NCBI GenBank assembly: GCA_900316585.1
Contig: ONDM01000004.1
Coordinates: 1 to 64,000 of the forward strand
Length of the DNA stretch: 64,000 nucleotides
Direction: 5' to 3'
DNA from: an uncultured Prevotellaceae bacterium
GTDB taxonomy: Bacteria > Bacteroidota > Bacteroidia > Bacteroidales > Bacteroidaceae
The position numbers and the translations under genes are program-made. The notes under the pieces are model-generated. The model was not told the DNA's origin and searched no databases. It was given only the letters and a program-made list of their open reading frames with translations. Below are positions 38,689 through 47,009 of the stretch, one piece after another. Positions within the stretch are counted from its first letter, which is position 1; every line of letters begins with the position of its first letter.

Positions 38689-39243
38689 TTAGGGATTAGG
38701 TTCTATAATTTCATTCAGTTTTCCTGTTTCTGTTTCGATGATATAACCACGGACAGTAATATTTTTAGGTAACAATGGGTGGTTCTTAACCATGTCTACA
38801 GTTTCCATAATGGCCTTGGATCCATCATCGAATCCATGAAGCCAATTGTCTAAGTTGATGCCACAGTGACGCATCAGATTGATGCGTTCTTTGGAAATGC
38901 CTTTCATGTGCATGAGTTCCAACATTTCCTTAGCATTCATTCCCTGTACACCACAACCCGTATGACCAATTATCATGATTTCATTCACGTGCAGTTCATA
39001 GACAGCAATCAAAAGGCTGCGCATAGCTGCGTCAAATGGACTAGTGATAATGGCACCTGCTACTTTAATCATTTTCACATCACCATTCTTGATGCCAAGT
39101 GCTGCAGGTAGAAGACCGCAAAGGCGTGTATCCATACAAGTGACGATGGCTATTTTCTTGTCTGGATACTTGCTGGTCTGGAATGCCTCGTACTTTTTTT
39201 CTTCAACGAACTTTTCGTTGTAAGTAAGCATTTGTTTGATCAT
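38689..39243 (-). CDS. Beta-class carbonic anhydrase
   Basis: The 184-aa protein has the zinc-ligand signature CMDTRL (C36, D38, R40) and HTGCG (H94, C97), as in beta-carbonic anhydrases that interconvert CO2 and bicarbonate. IKVAGAIITSPFDAAMRSLL is typical of the compact clade found in Firmicutes and Bacteroidetes. Bacteroides need CO2 fixation for the succinate pathway, so the enzyme plausibly supports PEP carboxykinase-type carboxylation. The start could also be the ATG at 39231. No signal peptide is visible, so it should be cytoplasmic. Confidence 0.92.
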   Translation of the reverse strand: MIKQMLTYNEKFVEEKKYEAFQTSKYPDKKIAIVTCMDTRLCGLLPAALGIKNGDVKMIKVAGAIITSPFDAAMRSLLIAVYELHVNEIMIIGHTGCGVQGMNAKEMLELMHMKGISKERINLMRHCGINLDNWLHGFDDGSKAIMETVDMVKNHPLLPKNITVRGYIIETETGKLNEIIEPNP

Positions 39244-39337
39244 AGTATTTCTATTTTAGATTATCTGTAAAGTTTTTTTATTCTAAGTATATTACATTCC
39301 TTAGGGTGAATTATATTTTGTCTTAAGGCAAAAAATA

Positions 39338-39362
39338 TTTTCCTAACTAGGGAAAAATTTTT
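39338..39362. repeat. Palindromic intergenic repeat, copy B
   Basis: TTTTCCTAACTAGGGAAAAA followed by TTTTT shares about 20 bp with the complement of the element at 13105-13140 (CTAACTRGGGAAAAATTTTT). It lies between the SGNH esterase gene and the carbonic anhydrase gene. A near-palindrome TTTTGTCTTAAGGCAAAA sits just upstream at about 39316-39334. Confidence 0.45.
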
Positions 39363-39413
39363 ACTCTTCCTTCGAGTGAAATTCTTCCATTGTGATGTAA
39401 AGAAAAAGTCACT

Positions 39414-40160
39414 TTACAATCCACTTTTTTCTATCCAAAGGTCAGCCATGCGTTGATGGGTGGCTGGAGTGGGGTGTATGCCATCCCAGCACCAATGGCT
39501 TACTGGTTGTGATGGATAAGATTTAAGCAGATTGTCGAACATTTCATCGAAAGGAATCAGAGTGAGCTGGTAGTCCTTTGCTATTTGTTTGATGATGGAA
39601 GCCAGTTTTCTGACGCTTTCATCCCTTTGTTGGAAATTGGCTGCCTCTCCAGCCCATCCTGCCTTTCCCACGAATGGGGTGCATAGAATAATCCTTACTT
39701 CAGGAAGTTCCTGCTGCGTAAGTTGGATGAGTTCCCTGTATCGTTTTTCCCAATCCATATAATTAAACGGCTGTTTTTGGGGGTCGTCGAGCCAGTAGTG
39801 AATATCATTTGTACCTACTAAGATGGAAACTATATCGGGTTTTATATCCAGACAGTCTTCTTGCCAGCGGTCTTGTAGGTTTTTCAAGGTGTTACCACTG
39901 ATGCCTCGGTTCAGAAACTGCAATTCCTTTTCTGGTTCTTCTCCCATGAAATGTGCAGCACAGAGGTACATGTACCCACTTCCGAAGAGGTGGTTCCAGT
40001 CTCCATGGTTCCGTTGTGAAGATGGAAGTCCTGCCACATCGTTTCCCCAGCCACCATCGGTTACGCTGTCACCGATGAACAGTACTTTTTTCCCTGTACC
40101 TTGCTGTGCAAATGCAGGTATCTGGATGAGCAGTAGGAATAGAAATATAATTCTTTTCAT
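39414..40160 (-). CDS. Exported SGNH/GDSL-family esterase
   Basis: A signal peptide (MKRIIFLFLLLIQIPAFAQ) precedes a 228-aa SGNH hydrolase domain. All four blocks are visible: FIGDSVTDGG (catalytic Ser), NRGISGNT (Gly), VGTNDI (Asn) and DGIHPT (Asp-x-x-His). Exported SGNH enzymes in Bacteroides commonly remove acetyl or other acyl groups from dietary or host glycans. The substrate is not evident and no glycan-degradation genes are adjacent. The total length is 248 aa. Confidence 0.93.
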   Translation of the reverse strand: MKRIIFLFLLLIQIPAFAQQGTGKKVLFIGDSVTDGGWGNDVAGLPSSQRNHGDWNHLFGSGYMYLCAAHFMGEEPEKELQFLNRGISGNTLKNLQDRWQEDCLDIKPDIVSILVGTNDIHYWLDDPQKQPFNYMDWEKRYRELIQLTQQELPEVRIILCTPFVGKAGWAGEAANFQQRDESVRKLASIIKQIAKDYQLTLIPFDEMFDNLLKSYPSQPVSHWCWDGIHPTPATHQRMADLWIEKSGL

Positions 40161-40172
40161 AAAGAGATGATG

Positions 40173-40205
40173 AAAACTGGAGGAATCAAAAGTTCCTCCA
40201 GTTTT
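40173..40205 (-). terminator. Intrinsic terminator after rnr
   Basis: AAAACTGGAGGAA and TTCCTCCAGTTTT form a perfect 13-bp stem with a 7-nt loop, starting 4 bp beyond the rnr stop. The minus strand continues into a short T-rich stretch. Confidence 0.8.
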
Positions 40206-40208
40206 AGT

Positions 40209-42401
40209 TTATTTCCTGTGACTTAATTTCTTTTGTCTCCTTTCGGCCTTTCGAGCCCGTTTTGCTTCTTTGCTGGTGAGGCTAAACTTACGTTCTGGTA
40301 TGCGTGACAATGGGTTGACCTCGTATTCCTTTTCACTGTCGGCCAAATCAAAGTCAAGCTGCCTCTTTTCCAAATCGGCACGGGCAACTTTAATTCTCAG
40401 GGAATCACCCAGATTGAAAATTCTTCCGGTTCTGCTGCCCACCAGTCGGAAATTGCGTTCATCGAAGTCAAAGAAATCTTCACCCAGATTCCGGATTGGA
40501 ACCATGCCTTCGCATTTGTTCTCATCGATTTCTACATACAGTCCCCATTCAGTGATACCACTCACCGTACCTTGGAATTCCTGTCCCAGATGATCCTGCA
40601 TGAATTCCACTTGTTTGTACTTTATACTGCTACGTTCTGCACTGGATGCAGTCTGCTCCATGGCACTGGAGTGTTCACAACGTTCCTCGAACTTGTCTTG
40701 AGCAGCTGAACGTCCTTTAGCTTCTATATAGCGAGTTAGCAGTCGGTGTACCATCATATCCGGATACCGGCGGATAGGGCTGGTAAAGTGGGTGTAGTAG
40801 TCAAAGTTCAAGCCATAGTGTCCGATGTTTTCCGTACTGTATTTTGCTTTCTGCATGGCACGGAGGGAAACTGTTTCTATGAGTGTCTCCTCAGGTTTTC
40901 CTATAATGTCATGAAGCATGGCATTCAAGTTCTTGCTGATTTCAGACTTCTCACCTGTAGTCTTTAGTCTGTAGCCAAAACGTGAAATGAATTGGCTCAG
41001 GTTATCCAGTTTTTCCAAGTCTGGAATGTCGTGGATACGGTAAACAAAAGTCTTCGGTTTCTTGTTGATTCTTGAAGGCTTTCCGATATGCTCAGCTACG
41101 GTACGGTTGGCTTGCAGCATGAACTCTTCAATCAGTTTGTTGGCATCCTTGCTGTATTTGAAATAGACGCGAATAGGTTTTCCGTTTTCATCTAGTTCAA
41201 ACTTGGCTTCATGGCTGTGGAAGTCGATAGAACCGTTCTTGAATCTTTTTTCACGCAGTTTCTTTGCCAGTTTGTCAAGGGCGATAAGTTCCATGGCAAA
41301 TTCTCCTTCTGGCACACGCTCACCTTTGATGTACTCATCATGAGTGTGTGGTTCTGGACGTGGTTTGCCTTCATCATACTGTTCAGCAACCCCATTCTTC
41401 TCCAGAATTTCCTGAACCTCTTCGTAGCAGAAACGTCGGTTGCTTCTAATCATGGTGTGCACAATGCGGTAGTCCTTGATTTCAGCTTCATCATTCATGA
41501 GCAGAATGACAGAGTATGCTACCTTATCTTCATCTTGACGAAGTGAACAGAGGAAGTTGCACAAATGTTCAGGAAGCATAGGGATGGTTCTATCCACCAG
41601 ATAAACGGAGGTGGCACGGTTGAAAGCTTCCTTGTCGATGATAGAGTTTTCTTTCACGTAGTAGGTTACATCGGCAATGTGTACACCCACTTCCCAAAGG
41701 TTCCCTATTCTTCGGATGGAAAGTGCATCGTCAAAGTCTTTGGCATCTTTTGGGTCTATGGTGAAGGTTGTTACGTTACGGAAATCTTCACGACGGGCAA
41801 TTTCCTGTTCTGGGATTTCATTAGGAATCTTGTTGGCTTCAGCCTCTACATTTTCCGGGTAAAAATAAGGCAAGCCATATTCAGCCAGAATGGCATGCAT
41901 TTCTGTGTTGTTGTCTCCTTTCTTTCCTAAGACGTCTATTACTTCACCTATAGGGTTCTTGTAGCCTTCGGGCCATCTTAGAATACGGGCAACGGCTTTT
42001 TCCCCTGTTTTTCCATCTTTCAGTTTATCCAGTGGGATAAAGATATCGTGGCTCAGAATCTTGCCGTCGGTTTTCAGGAAGGCAAACTTCGGGTATACCT
42101 GGAGTTCGCCCACAAAGGTGTCAATTTCTATATCAATATCTTCTTCTTTGTCTGTTTTGCTGTAAGAGATAGGTTTTAGCTGATAAACATTATTTTCAGG
42201 TTGGATAAGGATACCCTCGTCAAGGAGGTCAAAGATAATATCCATACACAACATTTTCAAGGGATGGGTGTCCAAATCCAATTTACGGAAGATAACTTTC
42301 AGAGGAAATTTATCTTTGGGGTTCAACTGGAACAAGTCGGCCAGTTTTTGGACTAGCTCTTTCTTAGTGAGGCGTTTGCCTCCTTTTTTTGCCTTTCCCA
42401 T
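40209..42401 (-). CDS. rnr: Ribonuclease R
   Basis: RNase R is a processive 3'-5' exoribonuclease that degrades structured RNA. The 730-aa protein has N-terminal winged-helix and cold-shock-like regions (about 1-190). The RNB catalytic domain has DPKDAKDFDDALS near residue 219, with the clustered metal-binding aspartates. A C-terminal S1 domain is seen from GTVSGITEWGLYVEIDENKC. The C-terminus is strongly basic (KRARKAERRQKKLSHRK), as in other RNase R proteins. It is transcribed divergently from the epimerase gene and ends in its own terminator. Confidence 0.96.
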   Translation of the reverse strand: MGKAKKGGKRLTKKELVQKLADLFQLNPKDKFPLKVIFRKLDLDTHPLKMLCMDIIFDLLDEGILIQPENNVYQLKPISYSKTDKEEDIDIEIDTFVGELQVYPKFAFLKTDGKILSHDIFIPLDKLKDGKTGEKAVARILRWPEGYKNPIGEVIDVLGKKGDNNTEMHAILAEYGLPYFYPENVEAEANKIPNEIPEQEIARREDFRNVTTFTIDPKDAKDFDDALSIRRIGNLWEVGVHIADVTYYVKENSIIDKEAFNRATSVYLVDRTIPMLPEHLCNFLCSLRQDEDKVAYSVILLMNDEAEIKDYRIVHTMIRSNRRFCYEEVQEILEKNGVAEQYDEGKPRPEPHTHDEYIKGERVPEGEFAMELIALDKLAKKLREKRFKNGSIDFHSHEAKFELDENGKPIRVYFKYSKDANKLIEEFMLQANRTVAEHIGKPSRINKKPKTFVYRIHDIPDLEKLDNLSQFISRFGYRLKTTGEKSEISKNLNAMLHDIIGKPEETLIETVSLRAMQKAKYSTENIGHYGLNFDYYTHFTSPIRRYPDMMVHRLLTRYIEAKGRSAAQDKFEERCEHSSAMEQTASSAERSSIKYKQVEFMQDHLGQEFQGTVSGITEWGLYVEIDENKCEGMVPIRNLGEDFFDFDERNFRLVGSRTGRIFNLGDSLRIKVARADLEKRQLDFDLADSEKEYEVNPLSRIPERKFSLTSKEAKRARKAERRQKKLSHRK

Positions 42402-42428
42402 AGTATTATAAATTTAGGATTTATTTCA

Positions 42429-42436
42429 CAAAGATA
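42429..42436 (-). promoter_or_regulatory. -7 box for rnr
   Basis: Minus-strand TATCTTTG (42436-42429) lies 27 bp before the rnr ATG. Confidence 0.55.
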
Positions 42437-42468
42437 GGAATAATTTCCAACAATCAAGAATTTTGCAG

Positions 42469-42476
42469 TATCTTTG
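42469..42476 (+). promoter_or_regulatory. -7 box immediately before the epimerase gene
   Basis: TATCTTTG ends only 4 bp before ATG 42481. A start site at the usual distance would coincide with the start codon, implying a leaderless mRNA. Confidence 0.55.
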
Positions 42477-42480
42477 TCGC

Positions 42481-43518
42481 ATGAAAAAAAGCATATTGAT
42501 AACAGGAGCTAGTGGCTTTATTGGGAGCTTCTTGGTAGAAGAAGCATTGAAGCAAGGCTTTGAGACCTGGGCCGGCATACGAAAGACCAGTAGCAAGAAA
42601 TATTTGCAGGATAAGCACATCCATTTTATTGAGCTAGATTTTTCCGATTTGGACAAACTCTGCAGTCAAGTTAGGGAAAAGAACAAGAAACATGGTCCAT
42701 GGGATGTGGTTCTGCATGCAGCAGGTGTTACCAAGTGTCTGCATAGAGAGGATTTTGAGAAATATAACTATAATGCTACCCGAAATCTGGTACAGGCACT
42801 TCGTGAGGAGGGCATGAAGCCAAAGCAGTTTGTATATTTGAGTTCACTCAGTGTCTTTGGCCCTATACGGGAGAAGCCAGTGACGACAAATACAAATGGT
42901 TTGCTTTATGAACCCATCCTTGAAACAGATGAGCCAGAACCAAACACCGCTTATGGAGAAAGCAAGTGCCGTACAGAAAAGTATCTTCGTTCACTCATAG
43001 ATTATCCCTATCTGATTTTCCGCCCTACAGGTGTCTATGGCCCAAGGGAGCGCGACTATTATCTGATGGCTAAGAGTATTAGTCAGCATGTGGATTTCAG
43101 TGTAGGTTACACGAAGCAGGAGATAACTTTTGTGTATGTGAAGGATTTGGTCCAGGCCATTTTTCTAGGTATTAATCAGGAAAAGACAAAGCGAGAGTAT
43201 TTTGTCAGCGATGGTCATGTGTATGAAAGCAGTGCCTTCAGTGATTTGATACAGAAGGAGCTGGGTGTGAAAATGGTATTTCATATAAAGGCCCCAGTAT
43301 GGTTGTTGAAAGCCATCTGTTTCGTGAGTGGAAAGTTTGCTGCATTACTGAAAAAACCAAGTACACTGAACATGGACAAGTACTATATCATGAAACAGCG
43401 TAATTGGCAGTGTGACATTGAACCACTCATCAAGGAGTTGGGATATAAGCCGAAGTATAATTTGGCAAAAGGTGTAAAAGAGACGATAGCTTGGTATAAA
43501 GAAGAAAAATGGCTTTGA
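42481..43518 (+). CDS. NAD(P)-dependent epimerase/reductase, extended SDR family
   Basis: The 345-aa protein has the Rossmann loop TGASGFIGSFLVEEA near residues 8-22, an acidic LDFSDLD segment and the catalytic YGESK (Tyr-x-x-x-Lys) near residue 160. RPTGVYGPRERDYY follows. The C-terminal region is longer than in simple sugar epimerases. The family includes nucleotide-sugar epimerases and dihydroflavonol- or sterol-type reductases, so the substrate is open. It overlaps the downstream PAP2 gene by 10 bp, suggesting a common lipid or glycolipid pathway. The open frame reaches 42463, but the promoter box lies inside that extension. Confidence 0.85.
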   Translation: MKKSILITGASGFIGSFLVEEALKQGFETWAGIRKTSSKKYLQDKHIHFIELDFSDLDKLCSQVREKNKKHGPWDVVLHAAGVTKCLHREDFEKYNYNATRNLVQALREEGMKPKQFVYLSSLSVFGPIREKPVTTNTNGLLYEPILETDEPEPNTAYGESKCRTEKYLRSLIDYPYLIFRPTGVYGPRERDYYLMAKSISQHVDFSVGYTKQEITFVYVKDLVQAIFLGINQEKTKREYFVSDGHVYESSAFSDLIQKELGVKMVFHIKAPVWLLKAICFVSGKFAALLKKPSTLNMDKYYIMKQRNWQCDIEPLIKELGYKPKYNLAKGVKETIAWYKEEKWL

Positions 43519-44543
43519 TTCTAAAGAAGATTTATAGTTTTATCAAGGATTTGTTCGTCATCATTGATAATCCGAAAAGTGGATTGTTTATGGTTGAGTA
43601 TGCCTCATGGTTTTATGGTCTGCTGACATCTGTCATTATTTTTATCTTAGGTCATCAGCTGGTTAATCCATATTACATGATTGAAGTCCGTTTCATGCTG
43701 GTGGGTGGTACTGCATTACTCATGTGGCTCTACTGGATTTATCCCTGTAAACTTACTACATTCTTTCGGGTTGCCATGCAGTTCTTCATGCTGATATTCT
43801 GGTATTCAGAAACTTACGAATTCAATAGGGTATTCCCGAACTTGGACTATTTTTTTGCTGATCTGGAGCAGACATTGTTTGGGTGCCAGCCAGCAGTGGA
43901 ATTCAGCCGTTTGCTCCAAGGGAAGTTCTGGAGTGAGATCTTCAATTTGGGTTATTGGTCATATTTCCCCATGATAGCTGTTTTGCTTGTTTACAATTTG
44001 TTTTTCCAGCCAGAGAAAAAGTTTCAGTATGTCAGTTTCGTGATTATCACCACATTCTTTCTTTATTATCTGGTCTTCATTTTCCTGCCAGTAGCTGGAC
44101 CACAGTTCTATTATTTGGCTATAGGTTACCCTGATAAAGATATCTATGAGATTGCGCAAAATGGTTTTCCTGCATTAGGAGATTATTTCAACTACAACAC
44201 CGACCTTCTGCCGGCACCAGGTGATTCAAATGGTTTCTTCTTCCAGCGTGTGGCTGATGCACAGGCTACAGGAGAACGCCCTACAGCTGCATTCCCTAGT
44301 TCTCATGTGGGCTGTTCTACAGTAATGATGATTCTAGCGTGGAAAGGAAATAAAAAGCTGTTTGCCTTTCTTACTCCGTTCTATCTTTTGCTTTTTTGTG
44401 CCACTGTGTACATACAGGCTCATTATCTGATAGATGCCATTGCTGGTTTCTTTACAGCCTTCCTTATGTATTATATTGCAGATATGCTGTATTATTGTTT
44501 TACAGAAAGAGCTCTGCCTTGGCGACGTAAGGTTTCCCGTTGA
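43509..44543 (+). CDS. PAP2-superfamily membrane phosphatase/transferase
   Basis: The 344-aa protein has about seven hydrophobic segments. It carries the PAP2 signature RPTAAFPSSHVG with PSSH at 263-266, and AHYLIDAIAG with H305 and D309, matching the lipid-phosphatase catalytic triad. The layout, with the motif late in the chain and ERPTAAFPSSH, recalls inositol-phosphorylceramide-synthase-like PAP2 proteins. A phosphotransferase acting on sphingolipids, which Bacteroidales make, is therefore possible but unproven. It is translationally coupled to the epimerase. Its 3' end overlaps the convergent DUF3810 gene by 52 bp. Confidence 0.8.
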   Translation: MALILKKIYSFIKDLFVIIDNPKSGLFMVEYASWFYGLLTSVIIFILGHQLVNPYYMIEVRFMLVGGTALLMWLYWIYPCKLTTFFRVAMQFFMLIFWYSETYEFNRVFPNLDYFFADLEQTLFGCQPAVEFSRLLQGKFWSEIFNLGYWSYFPMIAVLLVYNLFFQPEKKFQYVSFVIITTFFLYYLVFIFLPVAGPQFYYLAIGYPDKDIYEIAQNGFPALGDYFNYNTDLLPAPGDSNGFFFQRVADAQATGERPTAAFPSSHVGCSTVMMILAWKGNKKLFAFLTPFYLLLFCATVYIQAHYLIDAIAGFFTAFLMYYIADMLYYCFTERALPWRRKVSR

Positions 44544-45568
44544 CTTTCCTTCACAGCAATGAGCATGCCGATGACTTGATTATAGTTTTGCATGCCATCT
44601 TTGATATTGTTGCTTTTCAAAAAGATGTTATATACGAAATTCTGTATTTTATTTAACTGAGGATTTCTTCTGCTTTTCCAAAAACTGGATGTTTTTTTAC
44701 TGTCTTCAAGTATCTCTGGTTTGATGGTTTTCATCCAGTTTTCATATTTTTCTTCGTCCAGGACATTCATGGCATTATTAACGACGTATGGCAGTAATCC
44801 ATGGTAAGCACTGTATCTTATTTGGGGATTATCTGACCTGCTGCAAATGGAGAAAGCCCAGTAATTGGCCTCAGCCTCACTGCTGATGCCAAGAAGATGA
44901 GAAAGTTCATGTGCATAAGTGAAAGGGTATTCCAAGTCACTTAGTTCCTCATTTAATTGACTTTCAGCCATGAATGGACCCATATATCCTAGTACACCAA
45001 CTTGAGAATAGAGTTCATTGAAAAGTAGATTCTTCGGTTTTTGAAATGACTGAGGTTTGGTGAGTCCATAGCCTGCAGGTATGTTTTGGAAATTACTTTT
45101 TATGATTTCCATAACATGTGGTTTATCTATTTTGGTATTATCGGTGTAAGATTTGTTGAGATTGTCAGAAAATTCTTCTATGAATGAATAAAAAGTCTCT
45201 TTTTCATAGTCTTTAGGGAAAATCATCAGTCGGTAATAGAATGAATCACGGAAATAGTTGCATCCCCATCCCATATAGAACCAGACAACAATCCAAAGGA
45301 GAATCTCCAGTTCTCCTGATAAGATGTGTTTTTTTCTGCATAATAGGGAAATGATGGGATAGAGGAGAAGGAGAGCACCAAAAATGCAGACAAGTATTTC
45401 TTCTAAAGACCAAGGACAGAAAGAACTGATGAAAGATAGTCCGAAGGATATGTAGGGATATAGGCATGTGGCATAGAACTCACCTCCGAATGGTATGATT
45501 CTAATAATTAAAATAAGTGCCAGCAAACATGCCAGCACCATTTTTCTATAATACTTAAAATTTGTCAC
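44492..45568 (-). CDS. DUF3810-family membrane protein with HExxH motif
   Basis: The 358-aa protein has two or three N-terminal hydrophobic segments (about 10-27, 35-50, 58-76 and 86-100). A soluble domain contains TYAHELSHLLGISSEAEANYWAF. H220-E221-x-x-H224 followed by E231/E233 is a zincin-like metalloprotease pattern. DUF3810 is a Bacteroidetes family without known activity; proteolysis is inference. The start is GTG 45568, 5 bp after the sufE stop; ATG 45541 is the alternative but would remove the basic N-terminus. It may be co-transcribed with sufE. Confidence 0.75.
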   Translation of the reverse strand: MTNFKYYRKMVLACLLALILIIRIIPFGGEFYATCLYPYISFGLSFISSFCPWSLEEILVCIFGALLLLYPIISLLCRKKHILSGELEILLWIVVWFYMGWGCNYFRDSFYYRLMIFPKDYEKETFYSFIEEFSDNLNKSYTDNTKIDKPHVMEIIKSNFQNIPAGYGLTKPQSFQKPKNLLFNELYSQVGVLGYMGPFMAESQLNEELSDLEYPFTYAHELSHLLGISSEAEANYWAFSICSRSDNPQIRYSAYHGLLPYVVNNAMNVLDEEKYENWMKTIKPEILEDSKKTSSFWKSRRNPQLNKIQNFVYNIFLKSNNIKDGMQNYNQVIGMLIAVKESQRETLRRQGRALSVKQ

Positions 45569-45573
45569 TCGTC

Positions 45574-45999
45574 TTATTTTTGCATTTTAGTTTTGTAGGC
45601 CAATGCATACATACGGATTTGTTTTACCATAGCTAAAAGTCCGTTACTTCGAGTAGGTGAGAGATGCTCTTTCAACCCGATTTGAGGGATGAAGTAAAGA
45701 TCTGCATTCAGGATTTCATCTGGAGTATGACCAGAGAGAACCTTAATCAGGAGTGCGATGATACCTTTTACGATTAAAGCATCGCTTTCTGCTTGGAATA
45801 TCAGTTTACCATCTACTTCATCACACTGTAACCATACACGGCTCTGGCATCCATCAATTAGGTTACTTTCAGTTTTATATTTCTCATTTAATGGTTCTTG
45901 TTCATTGCCCAGATCTATTAAAAGCTGGTATCTATCCATCCAATCATCAAGTTCTGTAAACTCCTCAATGATTTCATCTTGTTTTTCATTTATCGTCAT
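45574..45999 (-). CDS. sufE: SufE-family sulfur acceptor protein
   Basis: SufE accepts persulfide sulfur from the cysteine desulfurase SufS for Fe-S cluster assembly. The 141-aa length fits. The acceptor cysteine is C51 in IDGCQSRVWL, and GLKEHLSPTRSNGLLAMV near the C-terminus is the conserved SufE ending. It lies 10 bp downstream of the M28 peptidase gene; the other suf genes are not in this window. Confidence 0.95.
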   Translation of the reverse strand: MTINEKQDEIIEEFTELDDWMDRYQLLIDLGNEQEPLNEKYKTESNLIDGCQSRVWLQCDEVDGKLIFQAESDALIVKGIIALLIKVLSGHTPDEILNADLYFIPQIGLKEHLSPTRSNGLLAMVKQIRMYALAYKTKMQK

Positions 46000-46009
46000 A
46001 GTTACTCTT

Positions 46010-47005
46010 TTATTTTTCGTTGTAAATAACTTGCATCATCACTTGTCCTACAACTTTTAGAGTCATTTTATCTATGTTGCTGAAGTTATCGTTTACTGTA
46101 TGCCAAACAGGGCCGAAACTACTGTCAGAGTTAGGATAGTTAGGAATGATGTCAATGCAAGGAATACGCGCAATGTTGTTTACAGGAATGTGGTCATCAG
46201 TTACTCCACCACCGTCTTTCTTAGGGAAATAGACACCGACACCTATATCATGAGCTTTTTTCCAGACTTTGTTGACGATGTTTCCTGCAAGTCTTTTGGA
46301 GAAATATTCCTGATAGAAACGTGCATTGGCATTTCCAACCATATCCAGAAGGATGCCGAAACGTGCATTGTAACCATCTACATGCTGCCGACGGGACCAA
46401 TACTGAGAACCAAGACACCAGGAGTTCTCATCATGTTGTCCGTTGTACCATTGTGGTGTGCCATAGTCTTCCAAGTCAAAACAAATCAGGTCAATACCAA
46501 TTGTAGTCTCTTGCATCTGTAGTTGACGAGCGAGTTCCAATAAGATACCTACACCACTTGCACCATCATCAGCTCCATCAATAGGGGTGTGATGATTTTT
46601 GTCATCAGAATCATTGTCCGCCCAAGGGCGACTGTCCCAATGAGCGCAGATAATTACGCGTTTCTTGGTTTCAGGCTTGTAGCTGGCAATGATATTATGC
46701 ATATCAAGGATGGTTCCATCCCAACCTCTTACTTTGTCTTTTTGTTCATATACTGTAGCACCAAACTCCTTGAATTTGCTCACCAACCATTCACCGCATT
46801 GAGTATGTGCCTGACTGTTTGGAATGCGAGGCCCAAAGTCACACTGTGCCTTTACATAGGCGTAAGCACTATCAGCATTGAATTCTGGTGCCATAATGTC
46901 TTTCTCTTCAACTTCAGTTTGTTCGGATCCCTTGTTGCTGTTTCCACAAGCTACTAGAACACCGAGAACCAGTGGTAGAAAATATTTGAAACTTAAATTT
47001 TTCAT
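46010..47005 (-). CDS. M28-family lipoprotein, glutaminyl-peptide cyclotransferase-like
   Basis: The 331-aa protein starts with a lipoprotein signal whose lipobox is LVAC (Cys near residue 20). The zinc-enzyme core shows IICAHWDSRPWAD, DGADDGASGVG, FDLEDYG and DDHIPVNN, matching M28 metallohydrolases close to bacterial glutaminyl cyclases. The latter form N-terminal pyroglutamate on exported proteins. In Bacteroidetes exported proteins often begin with Gln after signal cleavage, which makes cyclase activity plausible. An aminopeptidase cannot be ruled out. It sits 4 bp below the C26-M19 fusion gene. Confidence 0.85.
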   Translation of the reverse strand: MKNLSFKYFLPLVLGVLVACGNSNKGSEQTEVEEKDIMAPEFNADSAYAYVKAQCDFGPRIPNSQAHTQCGEWLVSKFKEFGATVYEQKDKVRGWDGTILDMHNIIASYKPETKKRVIICAHWDSRPWADNDSDDKNHHTPIDGADDGASGVGILLELARQLQMQETTIGIDLICFDLEDYGTPQWYNGQHDENSWCLGSQYWSRRQHVDGYNARFGILLDMVGNANARFYQEYFSKRLAGNIVNKVWKKAHDIGVGVYFPKKDGGGVTDDHIPVNNIARIPCIDIIPNYPNSDSSFGPVWHTVNDNFSNIDKMTLKVVGQVMMQVIYNEK

Positions 47006-47009
47006 AATG

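Noticed and set aside
39397-39420. TGTAAAG/CTTTACA hairpin at the end of the SGNH esterase gene as a terminator
   Set aside because: The stem is only 7 bp, overlaps the stop codon and lacks a suitable T-run.
42481-44543. Capsule or O-antigen cluster suggested by an epimerase gene
   Set aside because: No glycosyltransferases, flippase or polymerase genes are nearby; only the coupled PAP2 gene is present.
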